A DNA stretch of 64,000 nt from Pseudomonadota bacterium (GTDB lineage Bacteria > Desulfobacterota > Binatia > Binatales > Binataceae), in the NCBI GenBank assembly GCA_021323675.1, contig JAJPKP010000003.1:21796-85795 (forward strand), in the 5' to 3' direction. Below are positions 1 to 9,745 of this stretch, in pieces. Within the stretch, counting starts at the first letter, position 1, and every line of letters starts with the position of its first letter. Both the position numbers and the translations under genes were made by a program. The notes beneath the pieces were generated by a model. The model worked only from the letters and a program-made list of their open reading frames with translations, did no database searches and was not told the origin of the DNA.

Positions 1-2
1 AC

Positions 3-815
3 TATGACATCACGATGGCGGCTGAACTCGTTCAAGGTGTTGACCTGTGGATCAGCACTCCGCGCCGCCCGTGGGAAGCGTGCGGTACCAGCGGAATGAA
101 GCTCCTGGTAAACGGCGGACTGAATCTCTCCGAACTGGATGGATGGTGGGCGGAAGCCTACTCGCCGGACGTGGGATGGGCGCTTGGAGACGGCAAAGAG
201 CATACCGAACCGGAATGGGACGATATCGAAGCGCAGTCCCTGTATGCCCTGCTCGAGAATGAAGTCGTCCCGGCCTTTTATACTCGCGACGCCCGCGGTC
301 TCCCGCTCAAATGGGTCGCGATGATGCGAGCGAGCATGGCGCGGCTCACCGGTCGCTTTTCAAGCAATCGGATGGTCCGTGAGTACACCGAGGGTTATTA
401 CATCCCCGCCGCCGCGATGCTCGAACGCCGCTCGGCGTCGAACGGTGGGGGCGGCGCCGCCATCAAGCAATGGCTTCACGAGTTGACCGAAAAATGGAGC
501 ACTCTTCACTTTGGGGATTTGAATGTAAGCGAATCCGGCTCGAATCTGCTGTTCAGCGTCCAGGTCTATCTCGGCGAAATCAGGCCCGACGATGTGCGCA
601 TTCAGCTTTGGGCCGAGCCCGCCGGCAACGAGCGCGACAACGTAGTGATAACGATGGATCGCGGGCAAGCGCTGGCGGGCGCGGTGAACGGGTTCATCTA
701 CCACGCGACGATCGCCCGCGATCGGCCCGCGACCGATTACACGCCGCGGATAATCGCGAACATGCCCGGAGTGAACGTCCCCCTCGAAGCGCCTCACATT
801 CTTTGGTTCCGATGA
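3..815 (+). CDS. glgP: alpha-glucan phosphorylase, C-terminal part (5' truncated by window)
   Basis: The reading frame is open from base 3, so the gene begins before the window and only about the last 270 residues are present. The segment holds the phosphorylase signature around GTSGMK, whose lysine binds pyridoxal phosphate in this family, followed by NGGLNLSELDGWW. The wording matches the short (Thermotoga/archaeal-like) GlgP type. The enzyme releases glucose-1-phosphate from glycogen or maltodextrin using phosphate, in the cytosol. The last 90 or so residues form a beta-rich extension seen in long GlgP relatives. A BON-domain gene follows after 21 bases, so the two are probably co-transcribed. 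Identity is secure; the exact subfamily is less so. Confidence 0.9.
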   Translation, partial: YDITMAAELVQGVDLWISTPRRPWEACGTSGMKLLVNGGLNLSELDGWWAEAYSPDVGWALGDGKEHTEPEWDDIEAQSLYALLENEVVPAFYTRDARGLPLKWVAMMRASMARLTGRFSSNRMVREYTEGYYIPAAAMLERRSASNGGGGAAIKQWLHELTEKWSTLHFGDLNVSESGSNLLFSVQVYLGEIRPDDVRIQLWAEPAGNERDNVVITMDRGQALAGAVNGFIYHATIARDRPATDYTPRIIANMPGVNVPLEAPHILWFR

Positions 816-836
816 AACAAGGCCGCGGAGGAAGAA

Positions 837-1562
837 ATGGCTGACGCGACAGTCATCAAGAGAGTCAAGGCCGCCCTGGCCGAAGATCCGCGGATCAAGC
901 TGCACTCTCATCCGATCCTTGTCGATCTCGATGCGGACGGAGCCCTCGTGCTGGAGGGCGAGGTTCCAACCATCGCGGCCAAGAAATTGGCGTTGAGCCA
1001 CGCGGCTCGCGTCTCGGGTGCGGTCGGCATAGTCGACCGGCTTCGGGTCGAACCTTCGCGGCGAATGAGCGAAGGAGAAATTCGCGAACACGTTCGCGAT
1101 GCTTTGCTCGAAGAACCGGCGCTGGATCGATGCGCTATCCGGATCGACGACCGCGGATCTCAACTCGTGTGCCGGGCCGCGCCTCCGGGATCGAATTGCG
1201 GAATTGATATTCGAGTCGAGGACGGGGTGGTAACTCTGGACGGGCAGGTCGACAGTCTCTCCCTCAAGCGACTGGCGGGGGCGCTTGCGTGGTGGGTGCC
1301 CGGAACCCGTGACGTTATCAACGGCCTCGAAGTCTCGCCCGAGGAGCAGGACAGCGACGATGAAATTGCCGAAGCCGTGAAGCTGGTGCTGGAAAGAGAT
1401 CCGCTCGTTAATGGGGATCGCATCCGGGTTCGTTCTCGCGACGGAGTCGTCACGCTCGAAGGGATGGTGGCAAACGAGAAGGAGAGCGAAATGGCCGAAA
1501 CGGATGCCTGGTGCCTGGTCGGGGTCGAGCGCGTGGAGAATCGGCTGGAAACCTCGCGCTGA
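837..1562 (+). CDS. BON-domain protein (about three BON repeats)
   Basis: The 241-residue product has repeated BON-like units of 60-70 residues, near residues 5-70, 75-145 and 165-240. Each shows the pattern of a helix, a V.L.G.V strand pair and a helix ending in V..V.N/R.L. BON domains are thought to bind phospholipid or other hydrophobic surfaces, and such proteins are common in stress-regulated sets (OsmY-like). No signal peptide is visible, so it is probably cytosolic. It lies 21 bases after glgP and 40 bases before a USP-CBS gene on the same strand. AGGAAGAA just upstream of the ATG serves as ribosome binding site. Molecular function is unknown. Confidence 0.8.
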   Translation: MADATVIKRVKAALAEDPRIKLHSHPILVDLDADGALVLEGEVPTIAAKKLALSHAARVSGAVGIVDRLRVEPSRRMSEGEIREHVRDALLEEPALDRCAIRIDDRGSQLVCRAAPPGSNCGIDIRVEDGVVTLDGQVDSLSLKRLAGALAWWVPGTRDVINGLEVSPEEQDSDDEIAEAVKLVLERDPLVNGDRIRVRSRDGVVTLEGMVANEKESEMAETDAWCLVGVERVENRLETSR

Positions 1563-1602
1563 CGAATTGCGAAGCCTGGGTCCCGAACAAGGAGGTTATG
1601 CA

Positions 1603-2451
1603 ATGGCGTCTCGCACTATCCTGAATGCGGTCGATTTCGACGAAAACTCCCTGGCGACCCTTCGCACCTCAGCCAACCTCGCGGCGCAAACCGGCGCCAC
1701 AGTAAAGGTCATGCACGTGCTTCAACCCCTGTCTCCCACGCGGACGAGCAGAGAACTCGAAGAAAACCTCTCTCGCGAGCAAATCCTCAGGGAAAGACTG
1801 GCTTCAATCTGTAAAGAGCGGATGGCGGGAACCAGCCACGAGGTGCTCACCCGCATCGGCGATCCGGCGATTTGCATCACCCGCGCCGCGGAAGAGCTCA
1901 GAGCCGATTTCATCGTAATTGCGACTCATTCCAGCCGCTCGATGCCGCGAGCGTTCGCCGGCAGCGTCGCTGAGCGGGTAATACGGGAATCCTGCTGTCC
2001 GGTCATCACCGTGAGACCGACATCCAGCGGCGATCCGGATTCGGTCGGAGTCCATATGACGGCGGCACCGGTCACGATCCCGATTGACGCCACCGTGGCG
2101 CGCGTGACCAGGCTCATCGCTGAACAACACGTGCGATGGTTTCCGGTCGTCGAAGGCGCGAAGGTCGCGGGAATCATCACCGATCGCGATATCGGGGCAT
2201 CCGAGGCGACTGCGGATACTCCGGTCGCCGCTTTGATGTCGCGCGATGTAGTGTCGGTGTCGCCGACCACCTCGCTTCAGGAAGCCGCGCGGCGCCTGGT
2301 TGAATGCGAGATGGAGGGGCTTCCGGTAATCGAGGGTTCCAGGCTCGCCGGCATCATCACCCGCTCCGACATCCTCAGGGTGTTTTCGGAAATTGCGCCT
2401 CCGCGTCCGCGGTCAACGCGAATGCGGTCAAAGAAAACAGGGGTGGTCTGA
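1603..2451 (+). CDS. universal stress protein fused to a CBS-domain pair
   Basis: The product is 282 residues. Residues 1-145 form a UspA domain: the opening ..ILNAVDFDENS.. strand, and the ATP-binding type loop near residues 115-130 with G...ER.....CPV. Residues 150-270 form two CBS motifs, each with a ..G.I..D or ..G.IT.SD core, which usually bind adenosine nucleotides. I chose ATG 1603 over longer upstream openings because AAGGAGG at 1589-1595 sits just before it. USP-CBS proteins are typical of hypoxia and starvation regulons and probably sense the adenylate charge. The gene ends the first plus-strand run; Hsp20 follows convergently. Confidence 0.85.
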   Translation: MASRTILNAVDFDENSLATLRTSANLAAQTGATVKVMHVLQPLSPTRTSRELEENLSREQILRERLASICKERMAGTSHEVLTRIGDPAICITRAAEELRADFIVIATHSSRSMPRAFAGSVAERVIRESCCPVITVRPTSSGDPDSVGVHMTAAPVTIPIDATVARVTRLIAEQHVRWFPVVEGAKVAGIITDRDIGASEATADTPVAALMSRDVVSVSPTTSLQEAARRLVECEMEGLPVIEGSRLAGIITRSDILRVFSEIAPPRPRSTRMRSKKTGVV

Positions 2452-2511
2452 CGGCTGGCAGGTCCAGCCGCCAGACCGCTTATGCGAAACTGAAGTTCGA
2501 GATGAAGCGGG

Positions 2512-3015
2512 TCAGGCCGCGTGCGGCTTTTTCGAGGCGTTCTCTTTGGGCCCCTCGACCTGGATCTTTATCTCCTTGGGCGTCGCCTCTTTTGGCATCG
2601 GCGCCGTAAGCTGCAGCACGCCGTCCTGGTAAGTGGCCTTCAGATCGTCCGCCTTGATCCCTTCGGGAAGCTCGATGGATCGCTCGAAAGATCCGTAGCG
2701 AATTTCGCGGCGGAAGAAATCAATCTTCTTCGTCTCGCGCTTTTCCTCTCGCGAGCCCTTGATGGTGAGCATATTCCCGACGACCTTGATATCGACGTCT
2801 TTGGGTTCGATGCCGGGCAGGTCGGTGCGCACGATGAACTTGTCGCCCTCGACGCAGGACTCGATCGCCGGGCGCATCGCGCTCTCAGCAAACATGCGAT
2901 CGAACGGCACGCGCGGCAACCAGTCCCGATCGAAACCGAACCGTTCCAGCAGGTCGTCGAATTCGCTGCGAAAACGATCCATCTCCCTTGGTCTCCATCG
3001 TTCCAGCAGTCCCAT
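2512..3015 (-). CDS. small heat shock protein, Hsp20 family
   Basis: The 167-residue product has an alpha-crystallin domain at about residues 50-145, with the family pattern DLPGI.P.D..., a G..LTI.G strand and the closing DGVL.L motif. The C-terminal IKIQV resembles the I-x-I/V oligomer tail. It is an ATP-independent holdase for unfolding proteins in the cytosol. A good ribosome binding site (GGAGG) lies 9 bases before ATG 3015. The upstream region to 3137 is AT-rich near TTAAAATAAATAA and probably holds its promoter. It converges with the USP-CBS gene and lies in the same orientation as the HPF-like gene upstream. Confidence 0.93.
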   Translation of the reverse strand: MGLLERWRPREMDRFRSEFDDLLERFGFDRDWLPRVPFDRMFAESAMRPAIESCVEGDKFIVRTDLPGIEPKDVDIKVVGNMLTIKGSREEKRETKKIDFFRREIRYGSFERSIELPEGIKADDLKATYQDGVLQLTAPMPKEATPKEIKIQVEGPKENASKKPHAA

Positions 3016-3137
3016 ATTCTCTGCCTCCTGTTGGCGCTTATTTATTTTAACGGACTCTCCGCGGCTGGCTGCAAGACAAGCACCGCGCGATGAACGTCAT
3101 CGTGCCGCGGCGTTTTCGAACCTGTTACGAATGCGGT

Positions 3138-3671
3138 TCAAGCCTCGACCAAAGTGGTCGCCTGGGGCCCCTTGTCGCCCTCCTCCTCTGCGAACCGGAC
3201 TCTTGCTCCGACTTCCAGCTTGTCGAAGCCGCCCCCGATCACGCTATTGCGATGGAAATAGACTTCGCGGCCGTCATCGGCCTCGAGGAATCCGTAACCA
3301 AGCTGGCGCTCGATGCGGACTACGCGGCCGAGCGCCGGGTGTTCACGCGCTTTGACATCGCCCCGCTGCTCGCGCGCATAGTCTTCCAGTTGCCTGCGGG
3401 CGACATCGAAAGCTTCGCGGATCGCCTGGGACAGCTCCTCTTCCGATTGACGGTCCACGGCGAGTTCTCTGCCCGGAACCGTCATCCGGATGTTCACGAT
3501 GAACGGCCCGCCTTTGCGGTGATGCTTGATGGCGGGGGCACGAACCGTGACTTCACATCCGCTCATCCGCGGGTAGTAGCTTTCAAGCCCGGCTGCTTTC
3601 TGCCGAATTTCCGCCTCGAACGCTTCGCTTAACGAGAAGTCGCGTGAGATGATCCTCAACGGTCGCTGCAT
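3138..3671 (-). CDS. ribosome hibernation-promoting factor-like domain fused to a cold-shock domain
   Basis: The 177-residue product has an N-terminal S30AE/HPF-like half (residues 1-105) that would bind the 30S decoding centre. Its C-terminal half (about 113-177) is a cold-shock domain with an RNP-like YGFLEADDGREVYFH stretch. I chose ATG 3671 because GGAGGAAG precedes it; upstream in-frame codons lack a site. HPF proteins silence ribosomes in stationary phase, and the cold-shock domain adds single-stranded RNA binding. The C-terminal dimerisation domain of long HPF is absent and appears replaced by the CSD. The gene lies upstream of hsp20 on the same strand. Fold assignments are secure; the action of the fusion is inferred. 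Confidence 0.85.
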   Translation of the reverse strand: MQRPLRIISRDFSLSEAFEAEIRQKAAGLESYYPRMSGCEVTVRAPAIKHHRKGGPFIVNIRMTVPGRELAVDRQSEEELSQAIREAFDVARRQLEDYAREQRGDVKAREHPALGRVVRIERQLGYGFLEADDGREVYFHRNSVIGGGFDKLEVGARVRFAEEEGDKGPQATTLVEA

Positions 3672-3924
3672 ATCTTCCTCCAACTTTCGAGGACAGCAGA
3701 CAGCGTGCCAGATCCTGACCTGGATTTTGCGGCATCGCGGCGTGCTCGCCGGGGCAGTTTGGCGCCCCGAATGCCTCTGATCGGACCGCCGATGCCGACG
3801 AAGCGTGGTTCCGATGGCGACAGTCGCCAACTCGGGGGAGACAAAGCCGCTCACACGAGTCGTCCGCAGTTCGGCGCGATCCTTGCGATTGTCAGACGGC
3901 GAACGTCGTTCCGAAAGGGTCGTT

Positions 3925-4443
3925 ATGGACCATGCCACTCGGTCAGGGGCTTCCTGGACCAAGGTCTTACCGGACACTGCAAGGCTGCGACACATCGTCT
4001 ATGAGCTGAGCCGCGAGCACGTTCAACTTCCTCGGCCCCTGACGCGGCTTGCCGATGCCGGCATCGCCCTGGCCGCAAACCCCGCCAGCCTCGACGCCAG
4101 AACGCACGCGCACGAGGCGTGGATGGAGATGCTTCAGATTATCGACCTGCCCTTCGCCCATCGGGCGGACGTGGAACTGCTGGAAAGCGCGGAGCGCCTG
4201 AGACTGGTCCCCGACGTGGTCGCAAGAGGGATGCTGGACGCCTGCAGCAAACTGCGGGATTTGGAATCTCGAATCTCACAGGCAGATTTCCATCAGAGTC
4301 CGGCCGAACTGATGGCCCGAACCGGAGAAGCAATGCGAGAGCTGGCTGCAACCCTGGACGACCTCGCGCTTCGGGAAGATCGGGAGCTTCTGCCCAGAGT
4401 ACAGCGCCTGCTCTACCAGCACGGGGTGGCGCTGAAGCGCTGA
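3925..4443 (+). CDS. uncharacterised helical protein
   Basis: The 172-residue product is strongly helical, rich in Leu, Ala, Arg and Glu, with no membrane segment or signal peptide. Acidic and His residues (DLPFAHRADVELLESAERL and following) recall four-helix bundles, but I do not recognise a family. I preferred ATG 3925, which follows AAAGGG at good spacing, over earlier in-frame starts at 3805 and 3814. The stop lies 3 bases before the acetyl-CoA synthetase start, so it probably leads that operon. The 250 bases upstream separate it from the divergent HPF gene and must hold both promoters. Confidence 0.55.
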   Translation: MDHATRSGASWTKVLPDTARLRHIVYELSREHVQLPRPLTRLADAGIALAANPASLDARTHAHEAWMEMLQIIDLPFAHRADVELLESAERLRLVPDVVARGMLDACSKLRDLESRISQADFHQSPAELMARTGEAMRELAATLDDLALREDRELLPRVQRLLYQHGVALKR

Positions 4444-4446
4444 ATC

Positions 4447-6207
4447 ATGGATTGGGAGATAATCAGAAAGCCGCGGACATGGCAGGTCATGCCCAATCTG
4501 CGGAATTACGAAACGGAACGGGATCGCTTCTCATGGGAAACGGCCCGCCGTGCACTCGATGGGCTCCCGGGTGGCCGCGGGCTCAATATCGCTTACGAAG
4601 CTGTAGATCGCCACGCCGCCGGCGCGCGACGCGATCATCTGGCTCTGCGATTTCTCACCAAGCGCGGAGAACCGCGCGACTACACCTACTCGGGTCTGCG
4701 CGCCGCTACCAATCGGATGGCCAATGTTCTGAGCGGCCTCGGACTGGCGAAAGGAGAGCGCGTGTTCGCGCTCGCCGGTCGCATCCCGGAACTTTACATC
4801 AGCGCTTTGGGTACCTTGAAAAACGGGAATGTCTTCTGCCCGCTCTTTTCGGCATTCGGACCTGAACCAATTCGGCAGCGCCTTGGAATCGGCGATGGCC
4901 GCGTGCTCATCACGACCGTCGCCTTTTACAAGCGAAAGGTCGCGGACCTGCGATCGTCGCTTCCAGGCCTGCGCCATGTGCTGTTGGTCGGCGATAGCCG
5001 GGAGATTCGCGAAATCCCGCAGGTCCTCGATTTCCACGAACTGATGGCGCAGGCGAGCGAGAACTTCGAGATCGCGGAGACCAGCCCCGATGACCTCGCG
5101 CTCCTGCACTTCACCAGCGGCACCACCGGGATGCCGAAGGGAGCGATGCACGTCCACGAGGCGGTTGTCGCGCATCACATGACCGGCTATTTCGCGCTCG
5201 ACTTTCACCCCGACGATATCTTCTGGTGCACCGCCGATCCCGGCTGGGTGACGGGCACTTCCTACGGAATCATCGCGCCGCTCACTCACGGAATTACCAG
5301 CATCATCGACGAAGCCGAATTCGACGCCGAACGATGGTATTCGATCGTGCAGAATCAGCGCGTGACGATCTGGTACACAGCTCCAACCGCCGTCCGGATG
5401 ATGATGCGGGTCGGAACGGAAGTGCCGAAGAAGTACGACCTTGGCAGCCTGCGGTTCATCGCGAGCGTCGGCGAGCCCCTCAATCCCGAAGCTGTCGTAT
5501 GGGGACAACGAACCTTCGGGCTTCCGATTCACGACAACTGGTGGCAAACGGAAACTGGCGGGATCATGATCGCCAACTATCCCGCCCTCGCCATCCGGCC
5601 AGGTTCTATGGGCCTGCCGCTGCCCGGGATCGAAGCCGGAATCGTCCGGCGCCAGCCTGATGGGGCGATCGAAACGGTGCTCGAGCCCGGAGTCGAGGGC
5701 GAGCTCGCTTTGCGCCCAGGATGGCCTTCGATGTTTCGCGGCTATCTGAACGAAGAACAACGCTATCGCAAATGCTTTGCGGGCGGATGGTATCTCACTG
5801 GCGACCTCGCCAGACGCGACGCCGACGGCTACTTCTGGTTCGTCGGACGCGCCGACGATGTAATCAAATCGTCCGGGCATCTGATCGGCCCCTTCGAAGT
5901 CGAGAGCGCGTTGATGGAACATCCGGCGGTAGCTGAGGCGGGAGTAATCGGAAAACCCGATCCCACCGCGGGCGAAATTGTGAAGGCATTCGTATCGCTC
6001 AAAGGCTCGCGGGCGCCCTGCGAAGAACTGCGCGACGAACTTCTCGGGTTCGCAAGGAAGCGGCTCGGAGCAGTCGTCGCGCCCAAGGAAATTGAGTTCA
6101 TCGCCAATGTGCCGAAAACTCGAAGCGGAAAGATCATGCGCCGCTTGCTAAAGGCCCGCGAACTGGGACTGCCCGAGGGCGACACCTCGACCCTGGAACT
6201 CTCCTAG
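4447..6207 (+). CDS. acsA: acetate--CoA ligase (AMP-forming), AcsA type
   Basis: The 586-residue protein is an ANL-superfamily adenylating enzyme. The P-loop [15 protein letters not shown] lies at about residues 223-237, the A5-type motif NWWQTETGG near 364, and the hinge and C-terminal motifs [27 protein letters not shown] follow. The terminal [11 protein letters not shown] has the catalytic Lys that is acetylated in Acs enzymes. It makes acetyl-CoA from acetate, ATP and CoA, or a similar short acid. It lies between a small helical protein and the pyruvate dehydrogenase genes, so both feed acetyl-CoA. An alternative name is propionyl- or medium-chain acyl-CoA synthetase, but the motif wording fits Bacillus-type AcsA best. 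Confidence 0.88.
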   Translation: MDWEIIRKPRTWQVMPNLRNYETERDRFSWETARRALDGLPGGRGLNIAYEAVDRHAAGARRDHLALRFLTKRGEPRDYTYSGLRAATNRMANVLSGLGLAKGERVFALAGRIPELYISALGTLKNGNVFCPLFSAFGPEPIRQRLGIGDGRVLITTVAFYKRKVADLRSSLPGLRHVLLVGDSREIREIPQVLDFHELMAQASENFEIAETSPDDLALLHFTSGTTGMPKGAMHVHEAVVAHHMTGYFALDFHPDDIFWCTADPGWVTGTSYGIIAPLTHGITSIIDEAEFDAERWYSIVQNQRVTIWYTAPTAVRMMMRVGTEVPKKYDLGSLRFIASVGEPLNPEAVVWGQRTFGLPIHDNWWQTETGGIMIANYPALAIRPGSMGLPLPGIEAGIVRRQPDGAIETVLEPGVEGELALRPGWPSMFRGYLNEEQRYRKCFAGGWYLTGDLARRDADGYFWFVGRADDVIKSSGHLIGPFEVESALMEHPAVAEAGVIGKPDPTAGEIVKAFVSLKGSRAPCEELRDELLGFARKRLGAVVAPKEIEFIANVPKTRSGKIMRRLLKARELGLPEGDTSTLELS

Positions 6208-6220
6208 CGCCGGATTCTCA

Positions 6221-7255
6221 ATGGCCGACACACGCACACGAGAAGCAGGCAACATGGTCCATCAACCTCAACCCGATCTTCACCCAGCCGGCGGAGAACA
6301 CGCGCTGAAGGTGCTTCGCCAAATGATCCGTATCCGCCGCTTCGAGGAAAAGTGCGCCGAGCTCTACAGCGCATCTAAAATCCGGGGCTTCCTACACCTC
6401 TACATCGGCGAGGAAGCGGTGGCGGTCGGCGCGATGCAGGCGCTCGGGCCCGATGACGCGGTGGTCGCGACCTACCGCGAACACGGGCACGCGCTTGCGC
6501 GGGGCGTCAGCGCAAATTCGATCATGGCGGAAATGTACGGCAAGCAGGAAGGATGCAGCCGAGGCCGAGGCGGTTCGATGCATCTGTTCGATGCGGCGCA
6601 TCGTTTTTACGGCGGCAACGCGATCGTCGGAGGCGGATTGCCAATCGCCGTCGGACTCGCGCTAGCCGACAAGCTCAGCGGACGCGCGCGAGTGACCGCC
6701 TGCTTCTTCGGCGAAGGAGCCATCGCCGAGGGCGAGTTCCACGAATGCATGAACCTCTCGGCGCTCTGGAAACTCCCGCTCCTGTTCTGCTGCGAGAACA
6801 ATCTGTATGCGATGGGGACGGCGCTCAAGCGTTCCGAATCGGAACCCGACTTGTGCCTCAAGGCGACCAGCTACGAGGTTCCCGCGTGGCCGGTCGATGG
6901 AATGGATGTGGTCGCGTGCGAAGACGCGGCAAGGCGCGCGGCGCTCGCGGTGCGCGGCGGTGAAGGACCGTGCTTTCTCGAGTTTCGCACCTATCGCTTT
7001 CGCGCTCATTCGATGTTCGATCCGCAGCTTTACCGGGATAAGCAGGAAGTCGAGGAATGGAAAAGGCGCGACCCCATCGACCTCTTTTGCCAGCGGCTCA
7101 AAACACAAGGAGTCATCGGCGATGCCGACTTGAAGGCGATCGAAGATGACACCGCCGCCGAGGTCGCCAAGGCGATCGAGTTTTCCGAGGGCGGAACGTG
7201 GGAGCCGGCGCAGGAGCTGACAAGGTTCGTGTACTCGGAAAGGGCGCGCTCGTGA
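6221..7255 (+). CDS. pdhA: pyruvate dehydrogenase E1 component, alpha subunit
   Basis: The 344-residue protein has the thiamine-diphosphate E1-alpha fold: [13 protein letters not shown] near the start, [10 protein letters not shown], and the cofactor motif [13 protein letters not shown] closing with CENN. It decarboxylates pyruvate with the beta subunit. Specificity for acetoin or a branched-chain acid cannot be ruled out from sequence alone. It starts 13 bases after acsA and overlaps the beta-subunit start by four bases (GTGA), so translation is coupled. A later ATG at 6254 would trim 11 residues. No ribosome binding site clearly favours either start. Confidence 0.88.
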   Translation: MADTRTREAGNMVHQPQPDLHPAGGEHALKVLRQMIRIRRFEEKCAELYSASKIRGFLHLYIGEEAVAVGAMQALGPDDAVVATYREHGHALARGVSANSIMAEMYGKQEGCSRGRGGSMHLFDAAHRFYGGNAIVGGGLPIAVGLALADKLSGRARVTACFFGEGAIAEGEFHECMNLSALWKLPLLFCCENNLYAMGTALKRSESEPDLCLKATSYEVPAWPVDGMDVVACEDAARRAALAVRGGEGPCFLEFRTYRFRAHSMFDPQLYRDKQEVEEWKRRDPIDLFCQRLKTQGVIGDADLKAIEDDTAAEVAKAIEFSEGGTWEPAQELTRFVYSERARS

Positions 7256-8253
7256 ACACAGCGGCCAGGGCGGCGCGCATCACCTATCGCGAGGCGATGC
7301 GCCAGGCGATTCGCGAAGCGCTGCAGCGCGATCCACGGGTATTCCTGATGGGAGAAGACGTCGGGAAGTACGGAGGCTGCTTTGCGGTCAGCAAAGGACT
7401 CCTCGACGAATTCGGGCCCGAGCGCATCCGCGATACTCCCCTTTCGGAATCGGCGTTCGTCGGCGCGGGAATTGGCGCCGCGATGGGCGGGATGCGGCCG
7501 ATCGTGGAAATCATGACGGTGAATTTCAGCCTGCTCGCGCTCGACCAGATTCTCAACAATGCCGCCACGATCCTCCATATGTCGGGCGGCCAGTTTAATA
7601 TCCCGCTCGTAATCCGGATGACCACCGGGGCGGGCCGACAACTCGCCGCCCAGCACTCCCACAGTCTCGAAGGCTGGTACGCGCACATACCGGGAATAAA
7701 GGTGCTTACTCCCGCCACCATCGAGGACGCACGCGGAATGCTGTGGACCGCTCTCGAAGATCCGGACCCGGTGCTGATCTTCGAACATCAGACGCTCTAC
7801 AACATGGAAGGTGAACTTCCCGCCGACGCCGGCCCCGTCGATATCGAAAGAGCGCGCGTGCGCAGGCCCGGCACAGATATCAGCCTGATCTCTTACGGAG
7901 GTTCGCTGCATAAGGTGATGGAAGCGGCGACACAGCTTGCCGCCGCCGGAATCAACGCGGAGGTGATCGACCTGCGCGTGCTTCGTCCGCTCGACACCGC
8001 GACGATTATTGATTCCGTCACCCGAACCCATCGGGCGATAATAATCGACGAAGGATGGCGCAGCGGCAGCATCTCCGCGGAGGTCTCCGCGCGAATCATG
8101 GAAGGCGCCTTCTATGAACTGGATGTTCCGGTCGCGCGCATCTGCAGCGCCGAGGTTCCCATGCCCTACGCCAAGCATCTGGAAGATGCGGCGCTGCCTC
8201 AAGTCAGCGCAATCGTTGAGGCTGCGCGCTCGCTGACGGGCTCCAATGGCTGA
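7252..8253 (+). CDS. pdhB: pyruvate dehydrogenase E1 component, beta subunit
   Basis: The 333-residue product has the transketolase pyrimidine-binding domain (GEDVGKYGG..., then [11 protein letters not shown]) and the transketolase C-terminal domain near residues 200-320. I chose GTG 7252 rather than the upstream opening at 7198 because it gives the usual E1-beta N terminus ([15 protein letters not shown]) and overlaps the E1-alpha stop by four bases. It pairs with E1-alpha to form the active site. Its 3' end overlaps the E2 start by eight bases, which makes a compact operon. Confidence 0.9.
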   Translation: MNTAARAARITYREAMRQAIREALQRDPRVFLMGEDVGKYGGCFAVSKGLLDEFGPERIRDTPLSESAFVGAGIGAAMGGMRPIVEIMTVNFSLLALDQILNNAATILHMSGGQFNIPLVIRMTTGAGRQLAAQHSHSLEGWYAHIPGIKVLTPATIEDARGMLWTALEDPDPVLIFEHQTLYNMEGELPADAGPVDIERARVRRPGTDISLISYGGSLHKVMEAATQLAAAGINAEVIDLRVLRPLDTATIIDSVTRTHRAIIIDEGWRSGSISAEVSARIMEGAFYELDVPVARICSAEVPMPYAKHLEDAALPQVSAIVEAARSLTGSNG

Positions 8254-9490
8254 GTTTCGCATGCCCTCCCTCGGTGCCGACATGGAAGTCGGCACAATCC
8301 TGCAGTGGCTGGTGAAGCCCGGCGATGCGGTAAAGCGGGGCGACATTGTCGCGGTGGTTGACACTGAAAAGGCCACGATCGAGATCGAGGTTTTTCAGTC
8401 GGGCGTCATCGACCGTATCGTCGTTCCGGAGGGCGAGCAGGTTCCGGTCGGGACCCTTATCGCAGTGATTCGCACCGATGGCGAGGTTGCCGCTCCTCCC
8501 GCGCCTGTCGCAGTGCCGACGCCGCCCGCCCCCGCCGCGCCTCCGGTGGCCGCGCCGAAGCCCATGGAAAAGCCGACTGTGCCGGCGGTTTCCGCCGCAC
8601 CTCCGCATCGCCTGCGCATCTCGCCGCTCGCAATGCGGGTAGCTGTCGATCTCAAAGTTGACTTGTCCAAAGTCAAAGGCACCGGCCCCGACGGCGCCAT
8701 CACGAAGGCCGACGTGGAGCGTGCCGCCAAGGCGGCGAAAGAAGCCCCCGCCGTCGAAGCCCTCGCGGCGATCGCGCCGGCAGTGGCAAAGGCTCCGCCG
8801 GCGCGGCCCGCGGCGGCGATCGACCATCACGTCGCGATGCGCCGGGTGATTGCGGCGTCGATGGCGCGTTCCAAGCGCGAGATACCGCACTACTACCTGG
8901 CGACCCACGTCGACATGAGCCGCGCGATGGCATGGCTTCAATCCGAAAACCTGAAACTGCCCATCGCGAATCGAGCTCTGTATTCAGTGCTGCTGCTCAA
9001 GTCGGTCGCGCTCGCGGTTCGTGATTTTCCGGAGATGAACGGTTACTGGATCGACAACAGCTTCAGGCACAGCGATGCCGTTCATGTCGGCGTCGCAATT
9101 TCGCTGCGCAAGGGCGGCCTCATCGCACCCGCCATCCACGATGTCGACAAGAAGCCGCTGGGCGAGATCATGGCGAACCTCCGGGACCTCGTGAAAAGAG
9201 TGCGAGCGGAAACCTTGCGCAGCTCGGAAATCGCGGACGCGACGATTACGGTCACCAGCCTGGGCGAGCAGGGAGTCGAGACGGTCTTCGGAATCATCTA
9301 TCCGCCGCAGGTGGCGCTCGTCGGCTTCGGCAAGATCGTCGAGCGCCCGTGGGCATCCAATGGAATGATCGGCGCGCGGCCGGTGATGATGGCGACGCTT
9401 GCCGCCGATCATCGCGCCAGCGACGGGCATCGCGGCGGTTTGTTTCTGGCCGCGATCGATCGCTTTCTCCAGGAGCCGGAAAAGCTGTGA
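8246..9490 (+). CDS. pdhC: dihydrolipoamide acetyltransferase (E2)
   Basis: The 414-residue protein has one lipoyl domain (residues 1-76, lipoyl Lys42 in DTEKATIE) and an Ala/Pro-rich linker. A peripheral-subunit (E3)-binding domain follows near 118-153. The catalytic domain is about 185-414 and ends with the HxxxDG active site in [12 protein letters not shown]. It moves the acetyl group from E1 to CoA. No gene for E3 (dihydrolipoyl dehydrogenase) is found in the window, so E3 must come from elsewhere. It overlaps the following acyl carrier protein gene by four bases. Confidence 0.92.
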   Translation: MAEFRMPSLGADMEVGTILQWLVKPGDAVKRGDIVAVVDTEKATIEIEVFQSGVIDRIVVPEGEQVPVGTLIAVIRTDGEVAAPPAPVAVPTPPAPAAPPVAAPKPMEKPTVPAVSAAPPHRLRISPLAMRVAVDLKVDLSKVKGTGPDGAITKADVERAAKAAKEAPAVEALAAIAPAVAKAPPARPAAAIDHHVAMRRVIAASMARSKREIPHYYLATHVDMSRAMAWLQSENLKLPIANRALYSVLLLKSVALAVRDFPEMNGYWIDNSFRHSDAVHVGVAISLRKGGLIAPAIHDVDKKPLGEIMANLRDLVKRVRAETLRSSEIADATITVTSLGEQGVETVFGIIYPPQVALVGFGKIVERPWASNGMIGARPVMMATLAADHRASDGHRGGLFLAAIDRFLQEPEKL

Positions 9491-9732
9491 CAAACGATGA
9501 AATCAGGGCTCTGATATTGCGTGAACTGCGGCGAATCGCACCGGAGATCGATGCCGACACCATCGACCCCTCGGTCGAATTGCGCGAGCAGGCCGACCTC
9601 GACTCGATGGACATCCTCAACTGGATGATCGCGATTCACGAGAAAACCGGAGTCGAGATTCCGGAAGCGGACTATGCCCGGATGGCGACCCTGAACGATT
9701 GCGTCTCCTATCTGAGCCAGCGGCTCAAATAG
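9487..9732 (+). CDS. acyl carrier protein
   Basis: The 81-residue product shows the ACP fold. The ADLDSMD motif carries the serine that takes 4'-phosphopantetheine, and acidic helix II and a closing helix follow. GTG 9487 overlaps the E2 stop and fits the family length; the longer upstream opening runs inside the E2 gene. Its place at the end of a pyruvate dehydrogenase operon is unusual, since ACP normally sits with fatty acid genes. It may serve octanoyl/lipoyl supply for E2 or a separate acyl transfer. That role is inference. Confidence 0.85.
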   Translation: MTNDEIRALILRELRRIAPEIDADTIDPSVELREQADLDSMDILNWMIAIHEKTGVEIPEADYARMATLNDCVSYLSQRLK

Positions 9733-9745
9733 CCTGATTGCCGCG

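Noticed and set aside
4531..5922. 463-codon minus-strand frame opposite acsA
   Set aside because: It mirrors acsA, has no family motif, and the plus-strand enzyme motifs are complete.
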